Assembly (NCBI GenBank): GCA_003427395.1
Contig: BFEA01000683.1
Location: 375,240 to 404,346 of the forward strand
Direction: 5' to 3'
Origin: Chara braunii
Lineage: Eukaryota > Streptophyta > Charophyceae > Charales > Characeae
Length of the DNA stretch: 29,107 bases
Shown here: one piece after another, positions 7,812 to 18,335 of the stretch
How the letters are laid out: each line of letters begins with the position of its first letter
Numbering within the stretch: position 1 is the stretch's first letter
Notes under the pieces: generated by a model
Databases searched by the model: none
Told to the model about the DNA's origin: nothing
Seen by the model: only the letters and a program-made list of their open reading frames with translations
Made by a program: the position numbers and the translations under genes

Positions 7812-10800
7812 ATGAGGAAGGTGCCGCTGTGGGAGAAAACTCTAAAAAAAGCAGACCTGGATGTGCGATCAATCAACGTGAATGGTTTGGCAGCAGCGAC
7901 ACAACCAAAGGTGCAAGTGGTATGGGACATGATCCGTTCAAATGACCCTGCCTACTGGCCTGATGCGGTGTGTGTGCAAGAAACACACCTCCTTGACAAC
8001 CCGCCGCACAAGGACAAGGCGCAACAAATATGGCCTTACCAAGCCTACCACGCCTACTCTAAGAATTACCACTCAGTGGGAGTGGCAATCAGGCTCCCGC
8101 CTACATCAAGGCTCAAGCCAGTGGAGGTGTTGAGGGATGAGGAGCATGGGAGATGGGTACTTATCAAGGCCCGGTGGGATGACGACGACATCTGCCTCGC
8201 AACTGTGTACGCTCCCAACACACCGCCAGAAAGAGCAGAGTTCTTTCTGCAGCTTCTTCGTGTGCTCCCTACGGAATCCCCTCTGATCCTGGCTGGCGAC
8301 TTCAACCTCGCACCTGATCCGATAATAGACAGAAGAAGTCAATCTCAGCAGGACGGACCGTCCCAGTCGCAGCAGCAGCAAGGACTTGATACCCTCATGT
8401 TCAACCAGCTTATGGCGGAACTCCAATTGGTGGATTCATATAGAACTATACATCCCACCAAACAAGCGTTCACATGTATCAGGGCCAGGGGGGGGAATGG
8501 CATGTCCAATTCCAGAATCGACCTCATACTTCTTTCCAATGACCTGTCGGGCCCCTTGATAGAGGCCGCCATACTCCCCTTCAGCCCCTCGCGGTCCTTC
8601 GACCATAAGATGACTGTCGTTGCCCTGGTCTCACGCCCTCCCTTCGAAAGGGGACCCAGTTTCTTTAAACTCAACACATCACTGATTAAACTGCAGTCTT
8701 TTCAACAGTGTGTGAAAGAATACTGGGAATACTGGCAATCCAAAAAACAGGAAACAGCGTCAGTGGTTGAATGGTTCAATCGGGGTGTGGCCCAGCTGAG
8801 AGAAACTGTGAAAAAATTCTCCATCAAAAGGGCGAGGGAGAGGAAAGCAGTTGTGGAGGACCTCCTCAGCACCCTTGAAAAATGGGATGACCAACTCTCT
8901 TCTTCTCCCTTGGATAACACCCTCTTTTGTAACCTGCAACAGGCAAGGGACCGATTACAAGAGCACTTGGAAGCCCAAGCAGAGGCCAGGAGGATTCAAG
9001 CAAAAATCAAGCGGATTCACACGGATGGGACCATGGCCAAATCTTTCTTCCAAAAAGCAAAGGTGAGGGCGAGACAAGCCGCCATCGTTTCGCTCAAACA
9101 CCCGCTCCATAACGACAGTCCGGAGGCCACCAACCCATACCTGGTGACCGAATATGCTGCAAAATACTACCAGGACCTCTTCACTTCCAAGACAGCTCTG
9201 ACACCGGCCGACAGTGTCGCAAATGCGAGACAACAACTATTGAACAGCCTCGAATCGGTACTCTCGCAGGACCACAGGGAGGCCCTTGAACGGCCCCTCG
9301 ACCGAGCAGAGATCTACACTGCCCTCCATCAGATGGAGGATGACAAAACGTCTGGTTTGGACTCGTTCCCGAAAGAATTCTGGTTCGCCTTCTGGGACAC
9401 ATTCGAAACGGACCTTCTCGATTATGTAAATGTTGTCCAGACTGATGGTTCCTTTGGGGGCCTCCTCAACCAAGGGGTCACCACCCTCCTTTACAAGAAG
9501 GGCGCAAAGAATGAAGTCAGAAACCACCGACCCATAACTCTGTTGCCGGTCCCCTACAAAATGGTGGCCAAGGCATTGACTAATCGCATGCTCCCCCACA
9601 TGACACACCTCATTCACCCTAACCAATCAGGCTTTATACCTGAAAGGATTATACAAGATAATATCCTTTTGGTGAATGAGACGATCAAATATGCAAGACA
9701 AAGGAAAAAGGAAGCAGCGGTCCTTTTTATAGATTTTGAGAAAGCCTACGACCATGTGGACTGGGTCTTCCTTGACCTGTGCATGCAAAAAATGAATTTT
9801 GGCCCGGCTTTTAGGAAATGGGTCGACACCCTTCACAAAACGGCGACGACGAATATCATGGTGAACGACCACCTGTCGAATCCGTTTCCGCTTCAGCGAT
9901 CCGTCATACAAGGTAACCCTATAGCCCCGTTGCTGTTTGTTATAGTGATGGAAGCACTTGCCGCGGCCATCAAGGCTAACCCGAAAATAGAGAAGATAGA
10001 CGTGCCTGAAATCCCCCACACTCGCATTCCCGTCACATCGCTGTTCGCTGATGACCTTACTGTGCTGATCAAAGCCAACCCATCCTCTCTGCATGCGCTG
10101 GTCACCACCATACACATATTCTCAATGACATCTGACATGGTGGTGAACTGGGGGTCCAAAACGGAAGGCTGGTGGCTTCACCCCCATGACCTCCCTCCCC
10201 CCCCTGAACCGGCTATAACATGGAAACCGAGGCAGGAAGCCATACGGATACTAGGGGTGCGACTTACAGCGCTGGGCCCTCCACCCGACCATGGAGCCTC
10301 CCTGGTGGAGGAAGCCCTCAGGAGAATGGCAAGGTGGAAGGGACTGCACACCTCGATAGTGGGAAGGGCGTTGGCCCTCAACACTGCGATCTTCTCTGCT
10401 ATGTGGTATAAGGCAGCCTGCTGGCCGATCCCGCCCAAGCAGCTTCAGAGGTTGAGAAGAGCGGCAGTAGCATATGTATGGAAAAATGATCACGAGGACC
10501 CCACGTTCCTGTCTAGAGTGGCATGGGACAGCATCGCCCAACCTAGATCGAAGGGGGGGCTGGCGATCTTGGAACCACAAGACCAACTAAAAGCACTATC
10601 TTTTAAAATCATCACCCGCCTGTTGATGGGAAACCAAGTACTGTGGGCCCCTTACGCCCACGTTCAGATCGCAGGCCTCGCTCCTACCTCTCCTCAGGAA
10701 AAGCAAGTCCACCCGCTGCAATGGTTGACCAACCCGGCGTGGCCGATCCCTGGACCAAATGCGGCTACTACCGCTCTGCTTCCAGAACAGGCCCAAACAA

Positions 10801-12362
10801 GAAGGGATACACCTAACGATCCGCTGTGGCCCAACATGGTGAAACTATGGAGGGAAATGGGGCCCCAACGCATCCCCCCCACCCTGAGGTGGCAAGAGAT
10901 AGTGAGGCAACCGCTGTTCGGAAACCCCATCATATGTGATGACCAAGGGCAGCCATTCCACCTGTCCAATCGATCACACTGGAGGCAGTGGGTGGCCAAA
11001 GGGGTCTATACTGTGGGGGACATTTGGGATTTCCAACGTGGAGCATGGAAAACCGCTGACCAAATGAAGGACCAGTTGAGATATGTCAGGCAAAGACAAC
11101 ACAACCTTGACCGACTCACCGAGGCTATACCCCTTGCATGAATCCTCTCCCTGAAAAATGGCCGCACGATTGAACAGGGGGACTGGGTTGTCCACTGGTC
11201 CCGCACTGGCCCCCTGGGTCTGATTTACAAGGTGGCAGAAATCACGCCTCTGATGGCCCACCTGCAGGCATATGACATTCTTTCCCCGGCCGCTTCGTGC
11301 TCAGCGCTACGAAGAAACCGCGAGCAGGACACGACCCGAAACTGGGCGGGCCTGGTTAGGATACGGGTGTTTAAAGACACAGACCAATCCCGCTTTGTGT
11401 TCCAACCATCCTCTCCTATCTCGCTCCTCCCTTTTGACCCGGCAGAATGGCAATGGCCTCAAAAGGGAGCTGCTGCCCCTGTCAAACCATGGGAATACAC
11501 GGTTAAACAGGGATACCGTGTCATACACAAAACACAGTCCACCAAAACAACGGTGCAAAAAAGATGGGAAAAATATTTCATTCTACCACGAAGAGATCTA
11601 GCTGACTTTAGATGGGCCCGATACTCGCACATAATGCCAACATCCCACCGCGCCCTCCAATGGCAGATACTGTACCGTTGTCTGCCTACCCCAGATTGGC
11701 TCGTCTCGCAAACTAATCTGGAGCAGAAAGGCCTCCTCTCACCTATCTGCAGTTACTGCGATTGGTTTTCCCAACCCTCCAGAGCCACTTTAGAGCATTG
11801 TCTACTAGGGTGCCCGATGGTGTCCCAGATCTGGAGATGGTGGGATGGGGCCTGGGCGATCCTTACAGGCTCACAGTTCCCGTGGGACCCGATACTCCTG
11901 CTCCTTGGAAACCCGACGTCCCCCCGTGCGGACTGGACCCCCTACGAGAGGAACTTGTTTCACATAACAAGAATCGAACTCCTCATGCTCGCTTGGAGGA
12001 TACGCTGCTCTTATGAGCGGAAGCAGCATACTTTCACCACCCCCCACGCAAAGGACCACCTAGCGCAGTATATGGCCGGGAGGGTGAGAGCAGCATGGGA
12101 TTGCACCAAAAAATCGATCCAAAAAATCGAGGACGACACCATTCTCACGGTGGCACAAAAACAGAACAAGAAGCAGGAACTGACGACCGCGTTCACTGAT
12201 GAATGGCTGGGCCCACGGAGAGCCATGGCGGATCTTCAGGACTCCCTCCTGCAATGGAAGAACTGGAGAAGGGATGAACACGAATGGCCCCTCAAGCCCT
12301 ATTCCCATTTTGGGATCCCGCTCGCTGCAGTTCCTCCCTCTTTTGTCCTCCTCCCNGGATGA
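7812..12362 (+). pseudogene. LINE ORF2: AP endonuclease, reverse transcriptase, zf-RVT; one nonsense codon
   Basis: ORF2 carries the activities for target-primed reverse transcription: nicking the target and copying the LINE RNA. I take ATG 7812; the GTG at 7797 is an unlikely eukaryotic start. Endonuclease residues by the L1 pattern are N22 (NVNG), E57 (QETH), D163 and N165 (GDFN), D237 (SRIDLIL) and H265 (DHK). RT motif A is LFIDFEKAYDH (D641), motif B is QGNPIAP (Q700), and motif C is FADD (745-748). After the thumb comes a zf-RVT type finger, C-x2-C...H-x4-C (CSYC at 11748, EHCLLGC). The frame is open for about 1,516 codons except for TGA at 11139-11141. LINE copy 3 has Trp (TGG) there, so this is a simple nonsense mutation. 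N at 12356 leaves the last residues uncertain. Otherwise it looks recently active. Confidence 0.9.
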
Positions 12363-12960
12363 ATATGTCNATGCCCCTCTTCCTCCCCCNCCNCCNCTCC
12401 ANCNCCCCTTGCCCTGCCCACCCGNCCTCCTCCCTGCTCAGCCCACCTGCCTTTCTCTNTGTCACACCCTCCTGCCCGCCTGCTTTCACTAACGGGGGAC
12501 TGGAGAAGCTGTGAATAATGGTCATCTGCAGGAAGAACTCGATGACAGACAGCGGCAGAAGAAACCAGGAAGCCAAACGACGCAATGAAGAACGGGAGGG
12601 CCTGATTGAAGTATAAGGGAATGGGCTCGTGCATCTAAAAGACAGGCAATGGAGTGATCGCCTGCACGATTGCTAGAGGTGGGAGCAGGCTGCTGCAGTT
12701 GGAGGACATGCTGAGGACTGATAGGCTGAAACCTGGGTATGGTGTGATGGCCGGCTCGATCCCCAGGATAAGCTGAGAAGTGATACACTGCACGACCCTC
12801 AGGTCACACAGTCCACACACTGGTTACAGGTTTTCAAATCATGAGTCTGTGGAGTATCTACGGATGGGCTGATGTGTCCGGATGACTGTGTGTGAAGTCA
12901 AGGCCAGCACGATATCCGAAGGACTGTGGGTGGAGTCAAGGCCAGCATGAGATCCATAGC
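12363..12960 (+). other. Probable 3' UTR of LINE copy 1
   Basis: This is a C-rich stretch with about ten Ns (12370-12458), then mixed sequence with no open frame of interest. Near its end a block of about 39 bp is duplicated in tandem: GACTGTG.GTG.AGTCAAGG at 12880-12918 and 12920-12955. There is no poly-A tail. The boundary with the following DNA is not visible. Confidence 0.45.
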
Positions 12961-13014
12961 ATACGCCTCATATCCAGATCGAAATTTCCCATATCAATGA
13001 ACATGCACAGGGTC

Positions 13015-13093
13015 TGGGGTTTNGGGTTAAATTAAAGGGCCGAATAAAGTTCAAAACTTGTATTCGTGAGAGGGTTCGGGGTTTAGGGTTTAG
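13015..13093 (+). repeat. Short interstitial telomere-like repeats
   Basis: GGGGTTTNGGGTTAAA near 13016 and GGGTTCGGGGTTTAGGGTTTAG at 13072-13093 are variants of the plant telomere unit TTTAGGG. Only about two to three units are present at each site, so this is a telomere-like scar or chance GT-richness, not a functional telomere. Confidence 0.45.
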
Positions 13094-13255
13094 TTTTGTA
13101 ACAGGGAGCTGCAGGTTTTTTATGGGGAGACCAACAAATATAAGAAGTGTTTCATGATGGGACGGGTAATCATTAGCAGCTCTGAGGGAAAATGGGGTCT
13201 TGGGTTGTACAGCAAAAGTTGGTCGACGCCCAGGAAAGTGACAAAAATAAAACTC

Positions 13256-13385
13256 TGCATTCCAAGATGTTCAAAGGGACGCTGGACCTGATTTCGAGCA
13301 GGTGTCGCTCCCCACCAATAGATGGAGCAGCCCGATAGTTAAGCCTTCAATCCTGACGGTTCTCTCACCACCGCCGGGATAGTGG
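13256..13385 (-). repeat. Dispersed repeat A, copy 1
   Basis: Read on the minus strand this matches the two plus-strand blocks at 18205-18335 and 18705-18830. The shared core is CTCCATCTATTGGTGGGGAG, followed by CG(A/G)CACCTGC, CAGCG.CCCTTT and AATGCA. The minus-strand frame gives VVREP...SIYWWGATPA...VQRPF with one stop codon. It sits about 900 bp beyond the ORF2 stop of LINE copy 1, antisense to the LINE. The family is unknown. Confidence 0.75.
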
Positions 13386-13416
13386 GCTTACGCAGGGGCT
13401 ATTCTTCCAAAAAAAA

Positions 13417-13682
13417 NNNNNNNNNNNNNNNNNNNNNNNNNNNNNNNNNNNNNNNNNNNNNNNNNNNNNNNNNNNNNNNNNNNNNNNNNNNNNNNNNNNN
13501 NNNNNNNNNNNNNNNNNNNNNNNNNNNNNNNNNNNNNNNNNNNNNNNNNNNNNNNNNNNNNNNNNNNNNNNNNNNNNNNNNNNNNNNNNNNNNNNNNNNN
13601 NNNNNNNNNNNNNNNNNNNNNNNNNNNNNNNNNNNNNNNNNNNNNNNNNNNNNNNNNNNNNNNNNNNNNNNNNNNNNNNNNN
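13417..13682. other. Assembly gap (266 N)
   Basis: This is a run of unknown bases. Open frames drawn across it have no meaning. The join between sequence left and right of the gap is not supported by the bases themselves. Confidence 1.
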
Positions 13683-13700
13683 CGAACGGAGACCGTTTGT

Positions 13701-13716
13701 ACGACCGTACGGTCGT
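13701..13716. repeat. Perfect 16-bp palindrome next to the gap
   Basis: ACGACCGTACGGTCGT is its own reverse complement. It lies in a block rich in CGTACGG-type words (13683-13770) directly after the assembly gap. Such self-complementary, GC-rich DNA could itself have hindered sequencing. Confidence 0.8.
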
Positions 13717-13806
13717 TTGTCCGTCCGTACTCACAGGCCGTACGGAGACCCCTCGTACGATGTACGGGGGACGACACTGATTCCTCCTAAATCGGTGGAG
13801 GCGCAT

Positions 13807-14121
13807 ATGGAGGGGACCGTCGACCTCTCACACTCCCACCCCCCAAAAGAAAAAGGTGCACTGACCCACAGAGAGCAAAGCAGGTCAAAAACAGTGAGGA
13901 CTAAGCCCCGGACAGAGACCAGGCCTCAAGGCTTCATCACCCCGTCAGAGATGGGAGACTTGTGGCAATCCCCGACCCCGAAGAAAAAAACACACTCCAG
14001 CAAGCCGGGTAAAATGCAGAACCAAAAAAAACGAACCATCCCTGGAAAACTAAACAATCAATTTCAGGCTACAGCAAGTACAATGGAAACTGGGGACAAA
14101 CGAACAACCAAACCGCAGTGA
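13807..14121 (+). CDS. Basic low-complexity LINE ORF fragment (105 aa)
   Basis: I use the ATG at 13807; the frame is open further upstream into the gap edge. The peptide is Lys/Thr/Ser/Pro-rich with basic clusters (SPTPKKKTHSSKPGK, NQKKRTIPGK) and ends at TGA 14119-14121. It could be an internal or C-terminal part of the ORF1-like region of LINE copy 2, because it precedes the middle-ORF relic. I see no zinc knuckle and no residue-level match to ORF1 of copy 1. The basic clusters would suit RNA binding or nuclear import, but that is inference. Confidence 0.35.
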   Translation: MEGTVDLSHSHPPKEKGALTHREQSRSKTVRTKPRTETRPQGFITPSEMGDLWQSPTPKKKTHSSKPGKMQNQKKRTIPGKLNNQFQATASTMETGDKRTTKPQ

Positions 14122-14222
14122 GGGAAACTGGGGCAGAACGAGCAAACAGGAGGGGAAGAGAAAGGCAAGGGACAGGAAAGGCCGGAGACCCTCGGTGGGG
14201 GCAATAGCGAATGGACGGTCAA

Positions 14223-14260
14223 GGGGGGAGAGGGAGAGGGAGGGGGAGGGGGAGGGGGAA
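14223..14260 (+). repeat. G-rich purine tract with quadruplex potential
   Basis: Runs of three to five G are separated by single A or GA (GGGAGAGGGAGGGGGAGGGGG and onward). More than four G-runs with one- to three-base loops satisfy the usual G-quadruplex pattern. It lies just ahead of the middle-ORF relic of LINE copy 2. Confidence 0.7.
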
Positions 14261-14335
14261 AAGGGCGTGACGATACCAGGGGGAGAGAAACAATTGGCCC
14301 AGGGGAAAGGGACTGTAAATATAAGCACCTACTAA

Positions 14336-15400
14336 GTGACCAGGCAACACACCTCAGGGGAGGGAGCAGCATCGCACCCTTCTCAAGGGCCTCAGGCCCC
14401 GGAAGAGCCCCCCCCCAAAACGGACCCTTCTCAAGGGCCTCTGGCCAGCGAAGAACCCCTTCCCGAAATGGACCCCTTCTTTCATGCTTATGGACCTCAA
14501 CCCATGGATTGGAAACCGCCAGTGGGCCCCCTAGAAGAGGAGATGATGGACAGTACCCCCGAGGCTTGGGGGTCACAAGGGGAAGAGAGATGTCGAGACC
14601 AGACTAAGGGGCCTGGCGGAATGGTTAAGGCACTATGCACAGGCCAAACAGAGTCATATTGGGACGAGGCTTATGTACAATTGTTTTCTCTACTGGACGA
14701 GAACCCCAGTCTGAAACAGGCTTTGGGGCAAGGCCTATGCCCGAAACTGATTGGCAACAGGTGTTGTGCATAGTCAGGAATATTGTGCACAAAAAGTTTC
14801 AGCCCCCAATGACGGCAGGAACATCAGACTCGTCCGAGAGAATAACCAACTCAGGGCATGCAGACAAGCCCCCCCCCCACCCCCCTGATCGGTCCATAGG
14901 AAGAGGGCACACCACAGGCCATGCACGCTGAACAAACTGAACAGGGAGAGGGCAAGGCAGCAGAGGCGGCAAGGGAAATAGGACCCTGAAAGCGGGCAAA
15001 ACTGCACCACCTCATTGAGAAGGGGCTATGCCATGAAAGCCTACCGAAGGGAGACAAGGTGTTGGTGCTACCGATTAGGAGGAAGGTCGGAAAATGGGAA
15101 CTGGGTCTGTAACCAGCCGAGCATGAGGACCCATATACCTCTGCCTACGGAGGAATGACATTACACGGTTGGCATATGCAGAGGGAAGGGGCATTAAGGA
15201 CCCACAAGGTCACATAATTCATCACAAGTCACTATGAACCGGGGGCAATGGCCACCATCAGCGTTTCCTCAGAAAACCTGAAGATGGCTTACAAGGATCT
15301 CTATGTGAGATTCGAAGACAACAAGGAGCCAGGTTTACAATGGCACACGCATAACATGCTTCTGGACACTCAACAACTGAAAATAAAACCTAGTAACATC
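14336..15400 (+). pseudogene. Middle ORF relic of LINE copy 2
   Basis: Frame 14336-14773 gives a Pro/Glu-rich stretch with a repeated SQGP.A.EEP.P, then ESYWDEAYVQLFSLL. A frameshift near 14735 moves to the frame 14635-14931, which continues ETDWQQVLCIVRNIVHKKF. Compared with copy 1, YW, DW and V.K fall at almost the same spacing. Further on (about 15010-15180), in a frame with stops, KGDKVLVLPI...ELGL...YGGMTLHGW parallels the KENALLLLTM...IGLL...AMMGW block of copy 1. A further frame (15245-15400) carries LKMAYKDLYVRFEDN and may be the C-terminal part. At least two frameshifts and several stops make it non-functional. Confidence 0.6.
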
Positions 15401-15557
15401 TAGTTAACCGATGATCTAGTCACATGTATATGCACAATACTGAGGGAAAATATCCTCAACTAGGGGTTGGACTGGGAGACGCAAGAATGGTCACAGTTAC
15501 TAAACGGATAGGGAAGGGTTAGGCAACGCACAATCTACGATGGACTAGGCAGAAGTT

Positions 15558-16535
15558 GTGTATGGTAAAAACAAAAGTTGGAAATGCATCCTACAACAGG
15601 CAAGCCTGGATATTAGAACAATTAATGTAAATGGTCTAGCATCCCACAACCCAAAAAAAATTAAAGCGTTGTGGGACTTAATGCGGGGGGTCGGGGGAAG
15701 AACGTGGCTGGACGTAGTTTGCGTTCAGGAAACCCACCTAATGGACATACCAGAGCACCACAAGGCACACAAGCAAGTTTGGCCCTTCCAAGGCTACCAA
15801 GTTTTTGCCCCTAGCCCGGGGAGTGTCAAGGTAGCAATTTGGATCCCGCCCGAACCACAATTAGAAGTACTCTGTTGGGAGAAGGATAAGGAGGAGGGAC
15901 GATGGGTTAAGGTGTTGGGCATGTTGGAACAAGAAGTAGTGTGCATTTTATCCCTATATGCCCCTATCACAACCCGTGATAGAAGGACCTTTTTTGAAAA
16001 AATTGAAACAGTCTCTACTCCAGATATCCCGCTAATCCTAGCAGGAGACTTCAATGCTGCACCGGATAGGTGGTTGAACCGATGGAAAGTATCCCCCACT
16101 ACCACACACAATGCAACAGAGGACGAACGGATGCTGAGAGACTTGTGCGTTCCCCTCTCGCTATTTGATACCTTAAGGCGCAGCTAACCCACCGAAAGAG
16201 TCTTTACCTGTATTCAAAATAATAACCCCACTAGATTGTTTAAATCCCGGATCGATTTAATATTGGCTTCAGAAGAGTTGGGAGGGGGGCTCATCGTGGT
16301 GGCAATACTACCGACCAGCCCGTACCCTGGTCTGGACCACAAGATGTGTATGGCGGTTTGGACCTTTCGCAAACGACCAGGCCAGAGGGCCAGCTACTAT
16401 AAACTCAATACCTCCCTGTTTCAATCAAAATCCTTCCAGAAATACCCGCAACAGGCTTGGGACTTCTGGAAAGACTACTGCCCTCAACAAGAATCACAAA
16501 TCGCATGGTTTAACAACGGTTTTTTTTATGGCTAA
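15558..16535 (+). pseudogene. ORF2 endonuclease domain of LINE copy 2
   Basis: One frame carries the complete AP-endonuclease signature: INVNGL, VQETHL, LAGDFNAAPD, SRIDLILAS and LDHKM, all in the same order and spacing as copy 1. The frame is broken once by TAA at 16185-16187, within the segment LRRS*PTERVFTCIQ, and resumes unchanged to 16535. No ATG precedes the domain closely; the frame opens with GTG at 15558, so the true start is unclear. The next frame (16528-16767) continues the EN-RT linker after a frameshift. The peptide is clearly homologous to copy 1 but differs at many positions, so it belongs to a different subfamily. Confidence 0.8.
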
Positions 16536-18190
16536 AAAATGCAACGAATATTTCAAATATTTAGTTGCACAACAAGAAATCACGATTATGCAAAATCTTG
16601 TGGACACAGAACAGAAGCAAAACTCGCAAGGGCAGGAACAAAGGACCTCTGAACTACAAACTCGCACCGACATACAATATTTAAAAGACCAACTTTTGAA
16701 GCACACACAGTATCGATGGCGGGGAGCCCAAACAAGAGCAAGACTATCCAGGTTTTCCACTGAATGAGCGATGGACTCCCACTTCTTCAGCCTGGCCATA
16801 ACATGTATCCAAAGGATCACGATCGAGACACTTTACGAACAAAAAACTAGGGAATCTGCCCCGACCGTGACCATAGCCCGATGCACTTAAATAACATCGG
16901 TCGGGCCGCCAGGGGGACCCAATTGCTCCGCCCCTACACTTAGAGCGGTCGGTCCGCCAGGGGGACCCAATTGCCCCCTTCCTTTTTCCGATCATTATGG
17001 AAGCATTAGCTGCCAACCTTCGGAAAAACAAAAATATTACTTAAAATATGAGTCACACGTATTCTGGAGGATGCAATCCCAGTGTGCTCCCTGTTTGCGG
17101 ATGATCTCACAACAATGGCAGAGGCCACACACCGCAACATGGAAGAAATTCAACAAATGATGGAAAAGTTTGTCAGGGTTTCCGACATGACAGTCGATTG
17201 GGGGTCCAAGACACAAGGATGGTGAATTCACTATCAAGGGGGACGCCCTCCAGAGTCACCACACATTACATGGATGCCTTTAGAGACCCCAATAAGAATC
17301 CTAGGGGTATCCATAACTATAGAAGGAAGCCCACCAATCAACGACGAATGGGTCAGCGGTCCAGCTCATCATAAATTAAACAATTGGAGAAACAAGCATA
17401 CATCATTTCGGCCGCACACTAGTACTTAACAATGCAGTCTTTGCAACATTATGGTATAAGTATTTACTTTGGTCATTGAGCAAAGCGGCCTTGAGGAGCC
17501 TAGTAAGGAAAAAGGCAGCGGTTTTTCTATGGAGGGGGGATGGCGAGCAGACCAATGTAATTACCCGAGTGTCGTGGGATTCAATTATCCAGCCTAAGGA
17601 GGGGGGGGCGCTGAGAATAATGATCCGACCACGCAGGTGCAAACATTACGGTTAAAATGGATTAAAAAGCTCATTTTTGCCCCCCAGAGCCCGTGATGTG
17701 TTTTAGCTCTGGAACATTTGGCCCCGCTGGCCCGGGCAACCCCCCATACGATCCACCCGCTAACATGGTTGGAGGACCGATTCTGGACGATCCCACGTAA
17801 GCTCCCACGAGGAAGGGAGGGGCTGGATGGCAGGGGTCAGTCGATGGACAACTTTTGACGATCTCTGCTGGATACCTGGCGTAAACTCCCGCTTCCAGAC
17901 AGGACCCACCCCGACCGTTGGGAGGAAGTCTACCGACAACCCCTCTTTGGAAATCGATGGGTGACATATCTGAGAGGCTGCGTCATGATAAACTCAACCC
18001 TCCCCTGGAAAAGTTGAGTTAAACATGGGGTACTTAGGGTCGGTGATCTCTAGGACAACGAGAGACAGGACTGGATAACAGCAGACCAGCTGCAGGAAAC
18101 CCTAAGGTAATGCCATCATGTAGAGGAGTTTTTGGATAACCTTTTGAAACCATCCCTCCGGAGTGGTACCGAAATTATTTCTTTTTCTTC
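16536..18190 (+). pseudogene. Deleted reverse transcriptase part of LINE copy 2
   Basis: A linker frame (to 16767) is followed by debris and then directly by RT motif B (RSVRQGDPIAPFLF at 16946) and a PIIMEALAANLRK segment. The fingers and motif A, including the first catalytic Asp, are absent. Motif C survives as FADD at 17094-17105 in a shifted frame. Thumb-region peptides that can be matched to copy 1 include IRILGVSI near 17300 and GGGA in the 17600 region. Several frameshifts and stops follow, and the homology ends near 18190. The gene is dead. Confidence 0.75.
16898..16974 (+). repeat. 29-bp duplication of RT motif B in LINE copy 2
   Basis: CGGTCGG(G/T)CCGCCAGGGGGACCC followed by AATTGC occurs at 16898-16926 and again at 16946-16974, 48 bp apart, with one difference. 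Both copies translate to RS(G/V)RQGDPIA. The duplication lies at the edge of the RT core deletion. Confidence 0.85.
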
Positions 18191-18204
18191 AAGAAAAACC
18201 CTTT

Positions 18205-18335
18205 TATAAGGTCACTATCCCAGCAGTGGTTAGAGAACCACCGGAATTGAGGCCTTGGTTGTTGGGCTGCTCCATCTATTGGTGGGGAGCGACACCTGCC
18301 GAAAACCGGGTTCAGCGTCCCTTTAATACTTCAAT
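18205..18335 (+). repeat. Dispersed repeat A, copy 2
   Basis: This carries the same core as 13256-13385 (minus) and 18705-18830. The plus frame reads IPAVVREPPELRPW, then GCSIYWWGATPAENRVQRPF without a stop. It begins about 15 bases after the last recognisable LINE copy 2 sequence. The family is not recognised. Confidence 0.75.

Larger units (their letters stand above)
2039..12960 (+). mobile_element. LINE copy 1, L1-like, over 10 kb, nearly complete
   Basis: The order is 5' tandem monomers (2039-2340), ORF1 with zinc knuckle (2345-4282/4416), two further open frames (4429-5865 and 5869-6087), a middle ORF (6131-7423), poly-C (7703-7757), ORF2 with AP-type endonuclease, reverse transcriptase and zf-RVT finger (7812-12362), and a pyrimidine-rich 3' UTR with several Ns. 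Non-LTR class is shown by the endonuclease-RT order and the absence of LTRs or an integrase. It is far longer than a typical 6-7 kb L1, mostly because of about 3.4 kb between ORF1 and ORF2. Both outer boundaries are estimates: no clear target-site duplication or A-tail was found. Two other, divergent LINE copies lie at 13807-18190 and 19100-22895. Confidence 0.85.
13807..18190 (+). mobile_element. LINE copy 2, decayed and internally deleted
   Basis: It is the same kind of element as copy 1 but clearly divergent. The order is a basic low-complexity ORF (13807-14121), remains of the middle ORF (14336-15400), an endonuclease frame (15558-16535), a linker (16528-16767), and RT from motif B onward (16898-17700) with thumb-region traces to about 18190. 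RT motif A is missing. Homology stops near the point corresponding to the GRTIE segment just after the nonsense site of copy 1. No 3' UTR or tail is seen, so the 3' part was lost or displaced by the dispersed repeat at 18205. The 5' boundary lies in or next to the assembly gap. Confidence 0.75.

Noticed and set aside
7459-7945. Pro-rich and Gly-rich frames around the C55 tract
   Set aside because: They are produced by the homopolymer and contain no stop because of it.
12745-12775. tRNA B-box-like word GGCTCGATCCCC in the LINE 3' region
   Set aside because: There is no convincing A box at the right distance and no cloverleaf; single-word similarity only.
13382-13806. Open frames on both strands across 13417-13682
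   Set aside because: They are translations of unknown bases (N).
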